Source: an uncultured Collinsella sp.
GTDB lineage: Bacteria > Actinomycetota > Coriobacteriia > Coriobacteriales > Coriobacteriaceae
Assembly (NCBI GenBank): GCA_900543945.1
Contig: UQTN01000001.1
Coordinates: 1-63,981, forward strand
Direction of reading: 5' to 3'
Length of the DNA stretch: 63,981 bases
The notes under the pieces are model-generated. The model was not told the origin of the DNA. It did not search any database and saw nothing but the letters and a program-made list of their open reading frames with translations. Below, piece after piece: positions 44,699-55,226 of the stretch. The number at the start of each line of letters is the position of its first letter. Position 1 is the first letter of the stretch. A program made the position numbers and the translations under genes.

Positions 44699-45601
44699 AT
44701 GGATCGCAAAAAAGCAATCGCGCTCTCGTTTTCCGTTCCCGTCGCATGGGGCTTTTCGTACCCCCTCATGAAGATCGGCATGGACAGCATGAACGCCACG
44801 AGCATCGTTGCGCTGCGCTGCATCATCGCCTTTGTGGCCTGCCTGCTGCTCTTCCACAAGCACGCGCTGCGCATCAACCGCGACCTCATGGTTCGCGCCG
44901 CCATCATCGGCGCCATCATGGCAACCGAGCTCACCTGCATGTGCTTGGGCTCCAGCCTTACCTCCGCCTCCACCGCCGGCTTTTTGCAGAGCCTGACGGT
45001 CGTGATCGTGCCGTTTGCCAACGCCGCCCTGCTGCGCCGCGCCCCCGAGCGCAAAGTTCTCGTCGGCACCGCCATCGTCACCTGTGGCATGCTGCTGCTC
45101 TCGGGCGCCGACTTCACCAGCCTGAACCCGGGCGCGCTCATCATGTTGCTCTCGGCCTTTATCTATGCCGGCCATATCATTGTGGCGAAGCGCTTTGTCG
45201 AAGATGTCGACCCGCTGGCCCTGGGCGTTTGGCAGCTTGGCTTCGGCGGCTTATTCTCGGGTATCGCCGCATTCACCTTTGGCGGTTTCACGCTTCCCGG
45301 CACGCCGGGCGAGGTCGTGGTCGTCGTCGCACTCGCGCTCATCTGCTCTGCCTACGGCTTTATCACCCAAACGCTCGCGCAGCCCCACGTGCCCGCCGAG
45401 ACCACAGGCTTTGCCTTCTCGCTCGAGCCGGTCTGCTCCGCTGTCTTCTCGTTCTTCCTGGTCGGCGAGGTCCTGAGCCCCATCGCCTTCTTTGGCGCCG
45501 CCCTCATCCTCACCGGCGTCATGGTGGCAACCGTCGAGCTCCCGCGTCTTCGTGCACACGGGCACGCTCGCATGGCAGGAGCGCCCGAGCGCGTCTCGTA
45601 G
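44699..45601 (+). CDS. EamA/DMT-family transporter
   Basis: A 300-residue, ten-span transporter (FSVPVAWGFSYPLMKIGMDS start; ETTGFAFSLEPVCSAVFSFFL in the second EamA repeat). ATG 44699 follows AAAAGGAG. It is probably controlled by the divergent LysR. The substrate is unknown. Confidence 0.88.
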   Translation: MDRKKAIALSFSVPVAWGFSYPLMKIGMDSMNATSIVALRCIIAFVACLLLFHKHALRINRDLMVRAAIIGAIMATELTCMCLGSSLTSASTAGFLQSLTVVIVPFANAALLRRAPERKVLVGTAIVTCGMLLLSGADFTSLNPGALIMLLSAFIYAGHIIVAKRFVEDVDPLALGVWQLGFGGLFSGIAAFTFGGFTLPGTPGEVVVVVALALICSAYGFITQTLAQPHVPAETTGFAFSLEPVCSAVFSFFLVGEVLSPIAFFGAALILTGVMVATVELPRLRAHGHARMAGAPERVS

Positions 45602-45626
45602 ACCCCACTCCTTATACAGCCGCGGC

Positions 45627-45654
45627 ATAAAGGCAACCGGTGCGCCTTTATAAT
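45627..45654 (+). promoter_or_regulatory. promoter with overlapping inverted repeat upstream of ung
   Basis: ATAAAGGC and GCCTTTAT are perfect 8-bp arms; the right arm overlaps a consensus -10 TATAAT (45649-45654). It could be an operator or a terminator for the preceding EamA gene. Confidence 0.5.
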
Positions 45655-45689
45655 AGATGCCAACAGAGCATCTGACGTAAAGGAGCCCC

Positions 45690-46415
45690 ATGGACGCCGC
45701 GACCCGCGACCGCAACATAGCAACTTGGTTGGGCGATGCGCCGCAGCCGGTACGCGACACAACGAACCAGCTGCTCGAGCGCATCGCCCTTTTGCGTGCC
45801 GAGCAGACCATCTACCCGGCACAAGACGACATCCTCAATGCCCTCGCCTACACGCCGGCCGACCAGGTCAAGGTTGTCATCTTGGGTCAGGACCCCTATC
45901 ACGGACCCAACCAGGCCATGGGGCTGTCGTTCTCGGTCCCCGCGTCGCAAACCAAGTTACCGCCGAGCCTGCGCAACATCTATAAGGAACTCAACGCCGA
46001 TCTGGGCTGCCCCATTCCCGCCACGGGAGACCTAACCCCATGGGCACAGCAGGGCGTCTTGCTCCTCAACACTACGCTCACCGTGCGTGAGCATGCCGCG
46101 AATTCGCACGCCAAGCTGGGCTGGAGCACACTCACCGACTACGTTATCGAACGCTGCTGCCAGCTGCCCCAGCCGGTCGTCTTTTTGGCATGGGGACGCT
46201 TTGCCCAGCAAATGGTTGAGGGCAAGCTCGACGCGATCGGCGCGGGCAAGGCAACCGGCAAGTTCTGCCTGGCCTCTACGCACCCCTCGCCGCTTTCGGC
46301 CAACCGTGCCACGGCAGAACTCCCCGCCTTTATAGGGTCGCGCCCCTTCTCCGCTGCCAATCGGCTACTCGAACAGCACGGCTCGACCCCCGTCAACTGG
46401 ACTTGCCTCGGCTAA
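45690..46415 (+). CDS. ung: uracil-DNA glycosylase
   Basis: A 241-residue family 1 UDG. The water-activating motif GQDPYHG (Asp68), the uracil pocket LLLNTTLTV and the HPSPLSA minor-groove motif are all present. It removes uracil from DNA after cytosine deamination. ATG 45690 follows AAAGGAG. Confidence 0.96.
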   Translation: MDAATRDRNIATWLGDAPQPVRDTTNQLLERIALLRAEQTIYPAQDDILNALAYTPADQVKVVILGQDPYHGPNQAMGLSFSVPASQTKLPPSLRNIYKELNADLGCPIPATGDLTPWAQQGVLLLNTTLTVREHAANSHAKLGWSTLTDYVIERCCQLPQPVVFLAWGRFAQQMVEGKLDAIGAGKATGKFCLASTHPSPLSANRATAELPAFIGSRPFSAANRLLEQHGSTPVNWTCLG

Positions 46416-46430
46416 AAACCGATACATCAA

Positions 46431-46464
46431 AAACGCGCCCGACGGCTTTCCATCGGGCGCGTTT
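46431..46464. terminator. bidirectional terminator between ung and SDR
   Basis: AAACGCGCCCGA and TCGGGCGCGTTT, a perfect 12-bp stem with a 10-nt loop. Confidence 0.85.
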
Positions 46465-46465
46465 C

Positions 46466-47146
46466 CTATTCGGGCCAAATAAATTGTGTGCGGCCGGCCT
46501 CGCCGCCATCGATCAGCAGGCTCTGCCCGGTCATAAACCGGTTGGTCACGCCCACAAAGTAGATCCACTCGGCGATCTCTTGGGCGGTGGCCCAGCGTTT
46601 AAGCGGCGTGAGCTCCATAATCTGGTTCCACAGGTGTTCGTCTTCCATCACGCAACGGTTGAGCGGCGTGATAACGCCGCCCGGGTCCACGCTGTTGGCG
46701 ATGGCCTGCGGCGCCAGGCGGTTTGCAAGGTTCTTGGTGTAGGCGATAACGCCGCCCTTGCTGGCGGCATAGGCGGGAAACTCCGATCCCGTATGCCCGC
46801 TCGCCGACCCCACATTGACCACGGATGTAATGGCCGGCGCCGGCTTGGCGGCAAGCCCCTCCCCCACAAAGGCATAGCGCTCGGTCACGTTGATGGTGCC
46901 ACGCAGGTTGGCGGCAATGTCGTCGGCCGAATCCTGCGTACCGGCGACGTTTACGATTACCTGGGGTTCAAGGTTAACTGGAAACGAGTCCGGCTCGCGG
47001 ACATCAACGATCAGATGGCGGTAGCGCTCGTGTTCGATCGCCGCCGGCAGCAGATCAAAGCCCACGACCTCGTGACCCTCGTCCAAAAAGCGCTGCACGC
47101 ACGCGGCTCCAATACCACCCGAAGCACCCGTGATCAAAACCCGCAT
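46466..47146 (-). CDS. short-chain dehydrogenase/reductase
   Basis: A 226-residue SDR. GASGGIG binds NAD(P), NVAG is the structural motif, and YAASKGG carries the catalytic Tyr-Lys. ATG 47146 follows AAGGAG. It lies 9 bp after the queuosine-transporter gene on the same strand, so they are probably cotranscribed. The substrate is unknown. Confidence 0.88.
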   Translation of the reverse strand: MRVLITGASGGIGAACVQRFLDEGHEVVGFDLLPAAIEHERYRHLIVDVREPDSFPVNLEPQVIVNVAGTQDSADDIAANLRGTINVTERYAFVGEGLAAKPAPAITSVVNVGSASGHTGSEFPAYAASKGGVIAYTKNLANRLAPQAIANSVDPGGVITPLNRCVMEDEHLWNQIMELTPLKRWATAQEIAEWIYFVGVTNRFMTGQSLLIDGGEAGRTQFIWPE

Positions 47147-47155
47147 ATCTGCTCC

Positions 47156-47878
47156 TTAGGCGGTTGCGTGGCGCTCGAGGTACTCAGCACCCACATTCTC
47201 GCGCTCCCAGCCACGCACGACCTTGTAGCCCACGGGGCTCAGGAAGACCTCGCACAGCAGCTCGGCAACAGCGCCGGTCAGCGAGCACATAAGAACCTGC
47301 ACCCAGGTCCAACCAAAGAACGTGTGGCTCACCACGATGGCAAAGACCAGGTTGTCGATAAACTGGCCAACGCCTGTAGACACATAGGAGCGGAAGGCAA
47401 AGCTCGCAAAGTTATTCTTTTTGAGCATACGGCCGAGCGACTGGTTGAGCGTGGAGTTAACCACGGCAGAAACGAGCATTGCCAGCGAAGATCCAAACAC
47501 CACGTACCAGGTGCCGCCGATGGTGGCGTTAAGGGCGGTGTTGACCTCGATCATGCCCGTGTCATAGTAGGCGCCCCACATGCCGGGCGTGAGCGAGCAT
47601 GCCCAAAAGCACAGGCTCACAGCCAGGTTGACCAGCAGCGCGAGGATAGAGATTTTGATGGATGCCTTAGCGCCAAAGCGCTTGCAGATCATGTCCTGGC
47701 ACAAAAACGAAACCCAGCTCACCACAAAGCCGCAATCGAGTGCCAGATACGGCAGGCTGATGAGCTCTTTGTTGGCCAGCAGGTTCATCATGATGACGCT
47801 CACGAAAAACAGCGAAACCGTTGCCGCGGGAATGCTCCGCAACAGGACCTTATAGTCCTCCATGACCTTCTTGATCAT
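47156..47878 (-). CDS. VUT-family queuosine precursor transporter (YhhQ-like)
   Basis: A 240-residue membrane protein of six to seven spans. NLLANKELISLPYLALDCGFVVS and the C-terminal half beginning DNLVFAIVVSHTFFGW are typical of the YhhQ/VUT family, which imports preQ0 or preQ1 for queuosine synthesis. ATG 47878 follows AAGGAG. The short leader contains a hairpin with a possible pseudoknot reminiscent of preQ1-I. Confidence 0.85.
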   Translation of the reverse strand: MIKKVMEDYKVLLRSIPAATVSLFFVSVIMMNLLANKELISLPYLALDCGFVVSWVSFLCQDMICKRFGAKASIKISILALLVNLAVSLCFWACSLTPGMWGAYYDTGMIEVNTALNATIGGTWYVVFGSSLAMLVSAVVNSTLNQSLGRMLKKNNFASFAFRSYVSTGVGQFIDNLVFAIVVSHTFFGWTWVQVLMCSLTGAVAELLCEVFLSPVGYKVVRGWERENVGAEYLERHATA

Positions 47879-47887
47879 TGTGTACTC

Positions 47888-47936
47888 CTTTGGTTTTAGG
47901 TTTAACGAGCAGGATATCGGACCCGAACTGCTCGGA
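47888..47936 (-). promoter_or_regulatory. possible preQ1-type riboswitch leader
   Basis: On the minus strand, CGAGCAG/CTGCTCG forms a hairpin whose loop begins TTCGGG. The A-rich 3' tail (AAACCTAAAACC) offers ACCT to pair with loop GGGT, an H-type pseudoknot ending directly at the AAAGGAG ribosome site. The layout resembles preQ1-I, but the conserved preQ1-I consensus is only partly met. Confidence 0.35.
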
Positions 47937-47963
47937 CGCCCCGGTCTTGAGACGACGGTGGGT

Positions 47964-47992
47964 ATGATAGCCGCTCACACGGCATCAGGCAA
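47964..47992 (-). promoter_or_regulatory. promoter of the queuosine-transporter operon
   Basis: Minus strand -35 TTGCCT (47987-47992), 17-bp spacer, -10 TATCAT (47964-47969). The predicted start lies about 80 nt before the gene. Confidence 0.6.
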
Positions 47993-48034
47993 GCAACCGG
48001 CGCGGCAGCCCCGCAGGTCCACCGCGCCGATGCG

Positions 48035-49648
<1,614 letters not shown>

Positions 49649-49784
49649 GCGGATCCTTTCTTGCATTGAGTGCATTACGTCGTTGTAACCGCACCATTGT
49701 AGCCGCGAAATCCCGCCATAGGGCACCTATCAGGACAAATTCATTAGCCAAGCTCGCTGTGCACCTGGCAGTCGCCTCAAGGAC

Positions 49785-50083
49785 TGTCTCGATCTGTAAC
49801 AGTAAGACGGGTTTTGAGCCTCTACCTGTTACAGATCAAGACAAACCGGCAGGCCCGCCGGCACAATCTCGATTTGTAACATCTGACCGCCCAAATTGGG
49901 TCTAGCTGTTACAAATCGAGATAAACAGGAAGGCAGGGAGCCAATGTCTCAATCTGTAACATCTAGCCGCGCAAATCGACTCTTACTGTTACAGACTGAG
50001 ACAAATAGGCAAGCGGGCAAATAAGATCTCGATCTGTAACAGCAGGCGACCCAAAACGGACCCAGGTGTTACAGATTGAGATT
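49785..50083. repeat. array of eight 15-bp motifs in alternating orientation, 40-bp step
   Basis: The consensus TCTCGATCTGTAACA begins at 49787, 49867, 49947 and 50027; its reverse complement begins at 49827, 49907, 49987 and 50067. Every start is exactly 40 bp from the next, leaving 25-bp spacers. Each fwd/rev pair forms a 15-17-bp inverted repeat with 0-1 mismatch (one pair has a second), so there are four tandem 80-bp units. Spacers vary, though those between pairs share a YAAA...GGCAAGC-like trace. The array fills most of the 559-bp gap between the prfC start and the GntR gene. It is not CRISPR-like in orientation or repeat length. Confidence 0.85.
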
Positions 50084-50129
50084 GTTTTGGAGCAAGCGCG
50101 GCGCCGATGGGCTATTCCACATTTAGCTC

Positions 50130-50180
50130 TTGCATAACTGTGCATAGTGTATATATACTGTGCTTACCGGTTATATACAC
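50130..50180 (+). promoter_or_regulatory. promoter/operator of the GntR-ABC operon
   Basis: -35 TTGCAT (50130-50135), 16-bp spacer, -10 TATATA (50152-50157). GTGTATATA (50147-50155) and TATATACAC (50172-50180) form an inverted repeat over the promoter, as expected for a YtrA-type GntR operator. Confidence 0.65.
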
Positions 50181-50207
50181 GTGTAACCCAACAGCTAAGG
50201 AGCCGCT

Positions 50208-50588
50208 GTTGACATCATCCTATCCGATTCGAGCGATAAGCCTATCTACGAACAGATATCCTCACAGGTCAAAGCTCAGATCCTTTCGGGCACACTCACT
50301 GCGGGAGCCAAACTCCCCAGCATCCGCGCGCTCGCGAGCGATCTTGGCGTGAGCGTCATCACCACCAAGCGCGCCTACGCCGACCTGGAGCAGCTCGGGT
50401 TTATCTGCACCGTGCAGGGCAAGGGCTGTTTTGTCGCCGAGGGCAACCAGGAGCTCTTGCGCGAAAACCAGCTCTGCCATATCGAAGAACTGCTTGCGAA
50501 AGCGGCGAGCCAAGCCGAAGCCCTGGGCGTTACGCGCGACAAGCTGCACGAGATGCTCGACCTGATAGCCCCCGAAACCATGCAGTAG
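50208..50588 (+). CDS. YtrA-type GntR regulator without a canonical in-frame start
   Basis: Translated from 50208 this is a complete 126-residue YtrA-subfamily regulator (DIILSDSSDKPIYEQISSQV, then LPSIRALASDLGVSVITTKRAY). No ATG, GTG or TTG occurs in frame between the stop at 50196 and GTG 50349, which would remove most of the HTH. The AAGGAG at 50197 is followed at good spacing by TTG 50209, but in the wrong frame. Deletion of one G from TTG-GAC would explain it. If expressed, it should repress the following ABC genes. Confidence 0.7.
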   Translation, partial: VDIILSDSSDKPIYEQISSQVKAQILSGTLTAGAKLPSIRALASDLGVSVITTKRAYADLEQLGFICTVQGKGCFVAEGNQELLRENQLCHIEELLAKAASQAEALGVTRDKLHEMLDLIAPETMQ

Positions 50589-50611
50589 CCATCTGCAAGA
50601 AAGGCTATACC

Positions 50612-51493
50612 ATGCAAAACCTTCTAGAACTCAAAGGCATCTCACGCCGTGTGAGCGACCGTTTTTCACTGCGAGACGTCACACTTGCCGTGGAGCCCGG
50701 CCAGATCGTTGGCTTTGTGGGCGCAAATGGCGCCGGCAAGACGACGACCATTCGCGCCGCGCTCGGGCTTATAAAGCTCGATGCCGGCGAGGCGCATCTG
50801 CTTGGACAGCGCTGCGACGCCAACGCGCCCGACGAGGCACAGCGCCACCTGCGCTCCCGCGTCGGCCTTGTCCTGGACACATGCCCCTTCCCCTCCACGC
50901 TCAAGGTGGGCCAGGTCGAGAGGCTCGTAGGCCCGGCGTACCCCACGTGGAGCTGCGAAACGTTCGCCGGATTCATCGACCGATTTGGCCTCGATCCCAA
51001 GACGAAGGTCAAGGACCTCTCCCGCGGCATGGGCATGAAGTTGCAGCTTGCCTGCGCACTCAGTCACAATGCCAAGCTGCTCGTTTTGGACGAAGCCACC
51101 GCAGGCCTTGATCCCATGGCGCGCGAGGAACTGCTCGACGAGCTGCTTGCCTTTGTCGCCGACGGCCAGCGCAGCGTGCTGCTCTCGAGCCACATTACGT
51201 CCGACCTCGATCACACCGCCGACCGCGTCATCTGCATCGATAACGGCTCGATTGTGTTTGACCTGCCGCGCGAGGACATTACTGACCGTGCTGGCATCGC
51301 TCACTGCACTCAGGCACAGGCCGCCGAGCTTATGGCTTGCGTCGAAGACGCCCGCGCCGCCCACCACGCCTACAGCGTGGACGTGCTTGTGCCCGACCGT
51401 CGCGAAACGCTCGAGGCCTTTCCAGAGATTCCCTGCGATCGGGCAACCATTGATGACTATCTTCGCCTCATGCTGAAAGGGGCTTCGAAATGA
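50612..51493 (+). CDS. ABC transporter ATP-binding protein
   Basis: A 293-residue ATPase. Walker A is GANGAGKTT, the signature is LSRGMGMK and Walker B is LLVLDEATAGLDP. The extra C-terminal region is typical of GntR-linked YtrB-type ATPases. ATG 50612 is preceded by AGAAAGG. It is coupled to the permease gene by a 4-bp overlap. Confidence 0.9.
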   Translation: MQNLLELKGISRRVSDRFSLRDVTLAVEPGQIVGFVGANGAGKTTTIRAALGLIKLDAGEAHLLGQRCDANAPDEAQRHLRSRVGLVLDTCPFPSTLKVGQVERLVGPAYPTWSCETFAGFIDRFGLDPKTKVKDLSRGMGMKLQLACALSHNAKLLVLDEATAGLDPMAREELLDELLAFVADGQRSVLLSSHITSDLDHTADRVICIDNGSIVFDLPREDITDRAGIAHCTQAQAAELMACVEDARAAHHAYSVDVLVPDRRETLEAFPEIPCDRATIDDYLRLMLKGASK

Positions 51494-52188
51494 AACGCGC
51501 CTTTATGTCCGAGCTCGCCATCGTTCGCACGCTCGCCCCGAGCATCGCGGGCGTCGGCCTGTTCATCTTCGTCGTACTGGCCCTCGCCAACGCATCGGAT
51601 GGCGATTCCGGTATGAGCGCCGGCGCCTGCGCGGTCAGTGCCATGTCGCCCATCATGGTCATGAGTTCGCTGGCCGGCTTCGACAATCAAAACGGATGGG
51701 AGCGTTATCGGGCGACGCTGCCCATCTCGCGCAAAGACATCATCTGTGCACGCTACCTGAGCATCATTGCCTTCTCGGCCGTTATGACCTGCGCCGCCGC
51801 GCTTTTGAGCATCATCACCTTTCCGTTCTTCGATCACATGGGCATGCCCTCGACGGGACAGATCGTCTTTGAGACCACGATAGCCTCCGCCGCATCGATG
51901 CTCATCTCCCTCATGATGGTGTTTCTGGCACAGCCGCTGTTCTTTCGATTTGGACACATGGAGGCGCTGCGCCTTTCCGTCGGCCTGTTTGCCCTGCTCG
52001 GATGCCTTGCCATGGCCACACTGAGCTCCTCCAACCCCATCAGCAACTGGCTCATGTCGATTGCTGGGGCGAATCCCGATCCCGCCGTCCTCGGCTGCCT
52101 GTGCGCAGGAATTGCCGTACTGGCCCTCGTGCTCTTTGCACTGAGTTGCGCCATCAGTACCAAGGTCTATCGAGCACGCGACCTGTAG
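51490..52188 (+). CDS. ABC-2-type permease subunit
   Basis: A 232-residue protein with six hydrophobic segments, starting at ATG 51490 overlapping the ATPase stop (ATGA). The ERYRATLPISRKDIICARYL loop is typical of ABC-2 permeases in YtrA-controlled operons. With the ATPase it forms an exporter of unknown substrate, possibly for membrane-active peptides. Confidence 0.83.
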   Translation: MKRAFMSELAIVRTLAPSIAGVGLFIFVVLALANASDGDSGMSAGACAVSAMSPIMVMSSLAGFDNQNGWERYRATLPISRKDIICARYLSIIAFSAVMTCAAALLSIITFPFFDHMGMPSTGQIVFETTIASAASMLISLMMVFLAQPLFFRFGHMEALRLSVGLFALLGCLAMATLSSSNPISNWLMSIAGANPDPAVLGCLCAGIAVLALVLFALSCAISTKVYRARDL

Positions 52189-52256
52189 GCAAGCGCGGTA
52201 TCATCGGGCATGCGCCGCAGATCTGGCGCGGTCTTTTATGAGGAGGCGCTCAACCC

Positions 52257-53132
52257 GTGTCGTGGGTTACAGCAGCATTTGCATCAGCTTTCTTTGCCGG
52301 CATCACATCCATTTTGGCCAAATGCGGCATCAGGCACACCGACTCCGACGTTGCAACCGCCATCCGTACTTGCGTGGTGCTCGTATTTGCCTGGGCAATG
52401 GCGGGCATTTCTGGATCCATCGGAGCAATCGGCGCCATTCCCGCCAAAGCCTGGCTATTCCTCACCCTCTCGGGACTCGCCACCGGCGCCTCGTGGATCT
52501 GTTACTTTAAGGCGCTCAGCATCGGAGACGTCAACAAGGTTGCACCCGTCGACAAGATGAGCACCGTGCTCGCCGTGCTGATCGCCATAGTGCTTTTTGG
52601 TGAGACAGGCAACCTGGCGGTCAAGCTCGTGGGAACCGCAGTTATCACGCTCGGCACGTTTTTGATGATCGAGAAAAAGCAGTCCGTCGGCGCAGAGCAA
52701 AAGCAAGACCGAGCCTGGCTCGCTTACGCCCTCGGCGCCGCCGTGTTCGCGGCACTCACCTCCGTCCTCGCCAAGATCGGCATCGAAGGTGTCGAGTCAA
52801 ACCTGGCCACGGCAATCCGCACCTGTGTGGTACTTGTTATGGCATGGGCAATCGTGGCTGCCAAGGGAAAGCTGGAGCAGGTCGCGCGCATTGACCCGCG
52901 CGAACTCGCATTTCTTGCGGCATCGGGCATTGCGACCGGCGCGTCGTGGCTGCTGTACTACTACGCCATCGCTGCAGGCCAGGTGAGCGTCGTCGTGCAA
53001 ATCGACAAACTATCGATTGTCGTATCGGTGCTGTTCGCACGACTGGCCTTCAACGAAAAGCTGTCGCATCGAAGCGCCATCGGCCTTTTCCTCATCGTGC
53101 TGGGCACCGCCGCGCTCGCGATTTGGAAGTAG
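52257..53132 (+). CDS. EamA/DMT-family transporter
   Basis: A 291-residue protein with two near-identical EamA halves: FFAGITSILAKCGIRHTDSD and FAALTSVLAKIGIEGVESN, each followed by ATAIRTCVVLV. The internal repeat is unusually well kept. GTG 52257 lies 11 nt after GAGGAGG. The substrate is unknown. Confidence 0.88.
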   Translation: MSWVTAAFASAFFAGITSILAKCGIRHTDSDVATAIRTCVVLVFAWAMAGISGSIGAIGAIPAKAWLFLTLSGLATGASWICYFKALSIGDVNKVAPVDKMSTVLAVLIAIVLFGETGNLAVKLVGTAVITLGTFLMIEKKQSVGAEQKQDRAWLAYALGAAVFAALTSVLAKIGIEGVESNLATAIRTCVVLVMAWAIVAAKGKLEQVARIDPRELAFLAASGIATGASWLLYYYAIAAGQVSVVVQIDKLSIVVSVLFARLAFNEKLSHRSAIGLFLIVLGTAALAIWK

Positions 53133-53226
53133 CGTCGGTGTCAGGCGAGATTCAGTCCACCCGCAAATCCGTGACACAGCGCCCACACCGGGCTTGAGAT
53201 GTTTGTATTGCCCGCGCGCTACCGTG

Positions 53227-54531
53227 CTACTTGCGCAGCGGCTTGGGCAGCGGAATGCCCGCCGCGATGACGGCGGCGATGATCATGCAGACGATACCCT
53301 TGAGCGGGAAGCACATGAGCAGCAGGCCCACAACCATGACCGGCTGACGCATAACGACGCCCATCGTCGAGGCGGTGCAGACGGCGACGCAAAAGACCGG
53401 ATCGGCGCCGGTGAGGATGGCAAGACCATAGCCCAGGCTCACACCCGAGAAGATAACCGGGAAGAAGTGGCCGCCACGCCAACCAAGGTTGATGAGGGCG
53501 GGCGTCAGCATGGCCTTAACAAGACCGGTCGCGATAAGCACGCCGGCGGGAATGGTCAGATAGGTCTCCATGAGCACGTCGGCTTGGGTCTCGCCGGCAA
53601 ACATGGTGTAGGGCAGAGCCGTACCGCAGGCGGCAAGTACCAGACCGGCCAGCATTGCCTTAACGACAGGACGCTCTCCTATGGCCCGGGCAAACGTTTC
53701 GCTCGCGTGCTCAGAGACAAAGTACAGCCAGCCGCATACGGTGCCGACCAACGCCAGCGGAATGAGCCAGACAAGTTCCAGGTTGCCCACCTGAGCGGAC
53801 TCGAACCTGGTCATGCCCATGCCGCCGCCCATAAGCTGGCCGAGCAGCAGGTAGGTACCCAGACCGCCGGCAATCGCGATGCCGTAGACCACGGTCTTTT
53901 GCGCCTTGGGCAGCTTGATGGTGATCTCGTCGGAGGCGGAATCCTCGTCTTCGTTGGCACCCTGACCGTCAGCACTTCCGGCGAGCGGCGCCACAAAGCC
54001 AAACACGGGCGCGGTAAAGAGTGCCGTCAGAGCAGCCTGGGTGCCCAGCAGCGTGAGCTCCCTAAACTCAGCTCCAAAGCGACGCATGCGGTCGCCGACC
54101 CAGCTGCACAGACCCGCGATAACGCCGGTCAGGCCGGCCTCCGGTCCAATGCTTCCGCCAAACAGCAGCGGCAGCAACGCCGCGAGCGAAAGCTTGCCCA
54201 GGTTGTCGTACGGATAGCGACCGTCTTGCTTAACCTTGGCCATTACCTGGTTGAGGTCATCGGTCTTGGTGCCCGTCATCTTTTCGTACAGGCCGATCAG
54301 CAGGCCGCCCAGCAGGCAGACGAAAAACGGATACGGCAAAAACCCGAACGGGCCGCTCGCGAGCTCGGGTGAAGCGACGCCCAGCATATGCGGGATCTCG
54401 GTCCATAGATAGTCGATACCGCGCTCCATCGCAAAGAAGAACAGCCAGACCGCGGTGCCCGCAAACGCACCGGTCGCAGCCACGCTCACTAAGAACAGCG
54501 CACGGTTTTTGGGTTTTGCAAGGGTATCCAT
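53227..54531 (-). CDS. ClC-family chloride channel/antiporter
   Basis: A 434-residue ClC protein. GGSIGPEAGL holds the gating glutamate (E148 equivalent), and GWRGGHFFPV matches the GxFxP anion-filter region. The first filter motif (GSGIP) is not clearly present. An acidic insert (GANEDEDSASDE) lies between halves. Function: Cl-/H+ exchange or fluoride/chloride transport. ATG 54531 follows GGGAGG. Confidence 0.85.
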   Translation of the reverse strand: MDTLAKPKNRALFLVSVAATGAFAGTAVWLFFFAMERGIDYLWTEIPHMLGVASPELASGPFGFLPYPFFVCLLGGLLIGLYEKMTGTKTDDLNQVMAKVKQDGRYPYDNLGKLSLAALLPLLFGGSIGPEAGLTGVIAGLCSWVGDRMRRFGAEFRELTLLGTQAALTALFTAPVFGFVAPLAGSADGQGANEDEDSASDEITIKLPKAQKTVVYGIAIAGGLGTYLLLGQLMGGGMGMTRFESAQVGNLELVWLIPLALVGTVCGWLYFVSEHASETFARAIGERPVVKAMLAGLVLAACGTALPYTMFAGETQADVLMETYLTIPAGVLIATGLVKAMLTPALINLGWRGGHFFPVIFSGVSLGYGLAILTGADPVFCVAVCTASTMGVVMRQPVMVVGLLLMCFPLKGIVCMIIAAVIAAGIPLPKPLRK

Positions 54532-54656
54532 CGGGACCTCCCGTGGTCAAATCGACAAAGATACGTTTTATTGTAGGACGAGCAGGCCTCGGGCGGGCTA
54601 ACCATCTACGCCGCGAACGGTGCCGTTGGGTGCCGCACGAGCGATGAGCCTAAGGC

Positions 54657-55190
54657 TTAGGCGCCGATAATCGATGCGATTTGACGCAGGTCGTCGGCAA
54701 AGTAGATGCCGGTCTGGCGCTGCGGGCTCGATAGGCCCTTGTCGATCATGCGCCCGAGCAGCGACTTAAGATCGTTGTAGTAGCCCCCGAGGTTGTACAG
54801 GATGCACGGCGCATCGAGATGCCCCAACGACACGGCGGACATGACCTCGGCAATCTCCTCGAGCGTGCCCGTACCGCCCGGGAAGGCGATGAACGCGTCG
54901 CCGAGCTCGATCATCTTGGCCTTACGCTCGGCCATGTCACTCGTCACGATGAGATCGTCAATACCGTCGTGTTGAAACTCTGCCTCGATAAAAAAGCTCG
55001 GCTCAACGCCCGTCACATGCCCGCCAGCATTGAGCACGCTATCGGCAAGCGCGCCCATCAGGCCCGACTTGGAGCCGCCGTATACCAGCGCGTGGCCGTT
55101 GGAGCCAATCCACGTGCCGAGCTCTCGCACTGCAGGCAGAAACGCCGGGTCGTTGCCGACGCTCGCGCCCAGGTATACCGTGATATTCAT
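54657..55190 (-). CDS. LOG-family nucleotide 5'-monophosphate phosphoribohydrolase
   Basis: A 177-residue Rossmann-fold protein. VYGGSKSGLMGALADSVL and PGGTGTLEE are the LOG (TIGR00730) motifs. Members remove the ribose phosphate from cytokinin riboside or purine nucleotides. The in vivo substrate in gut bacteria is unclear. The gene begins with MNITVYLGAS. Confidence 0.9.
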   Translation of the reverse strand: MNITVYLGASVGNDPAFLPAVRELGTWIGSNGHALVYGGSKSGLMGALADSVLNAGGHVTGVEPSFFIEAEFQHDGIDDLIVTSDMAERKAKMIELGDAFIAFPGGTGTLEEIAEVMSAVSLGHLDAPCILYNLGGYYNDLKSLLGRMIDKGLSSPQRQTGIYFADDLRQIASIIGA

Positions 55191-55226
55191 ATTCAGTCCC
55201 CCTCGTCGTGACGCGCGTCGCCCGTT

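Noticed and set aside
49785..50083. CRISPR array
   Set aside because: Repeats are 15 bp, alternate in orientation, and spacers are partly related; no cas genes are near.
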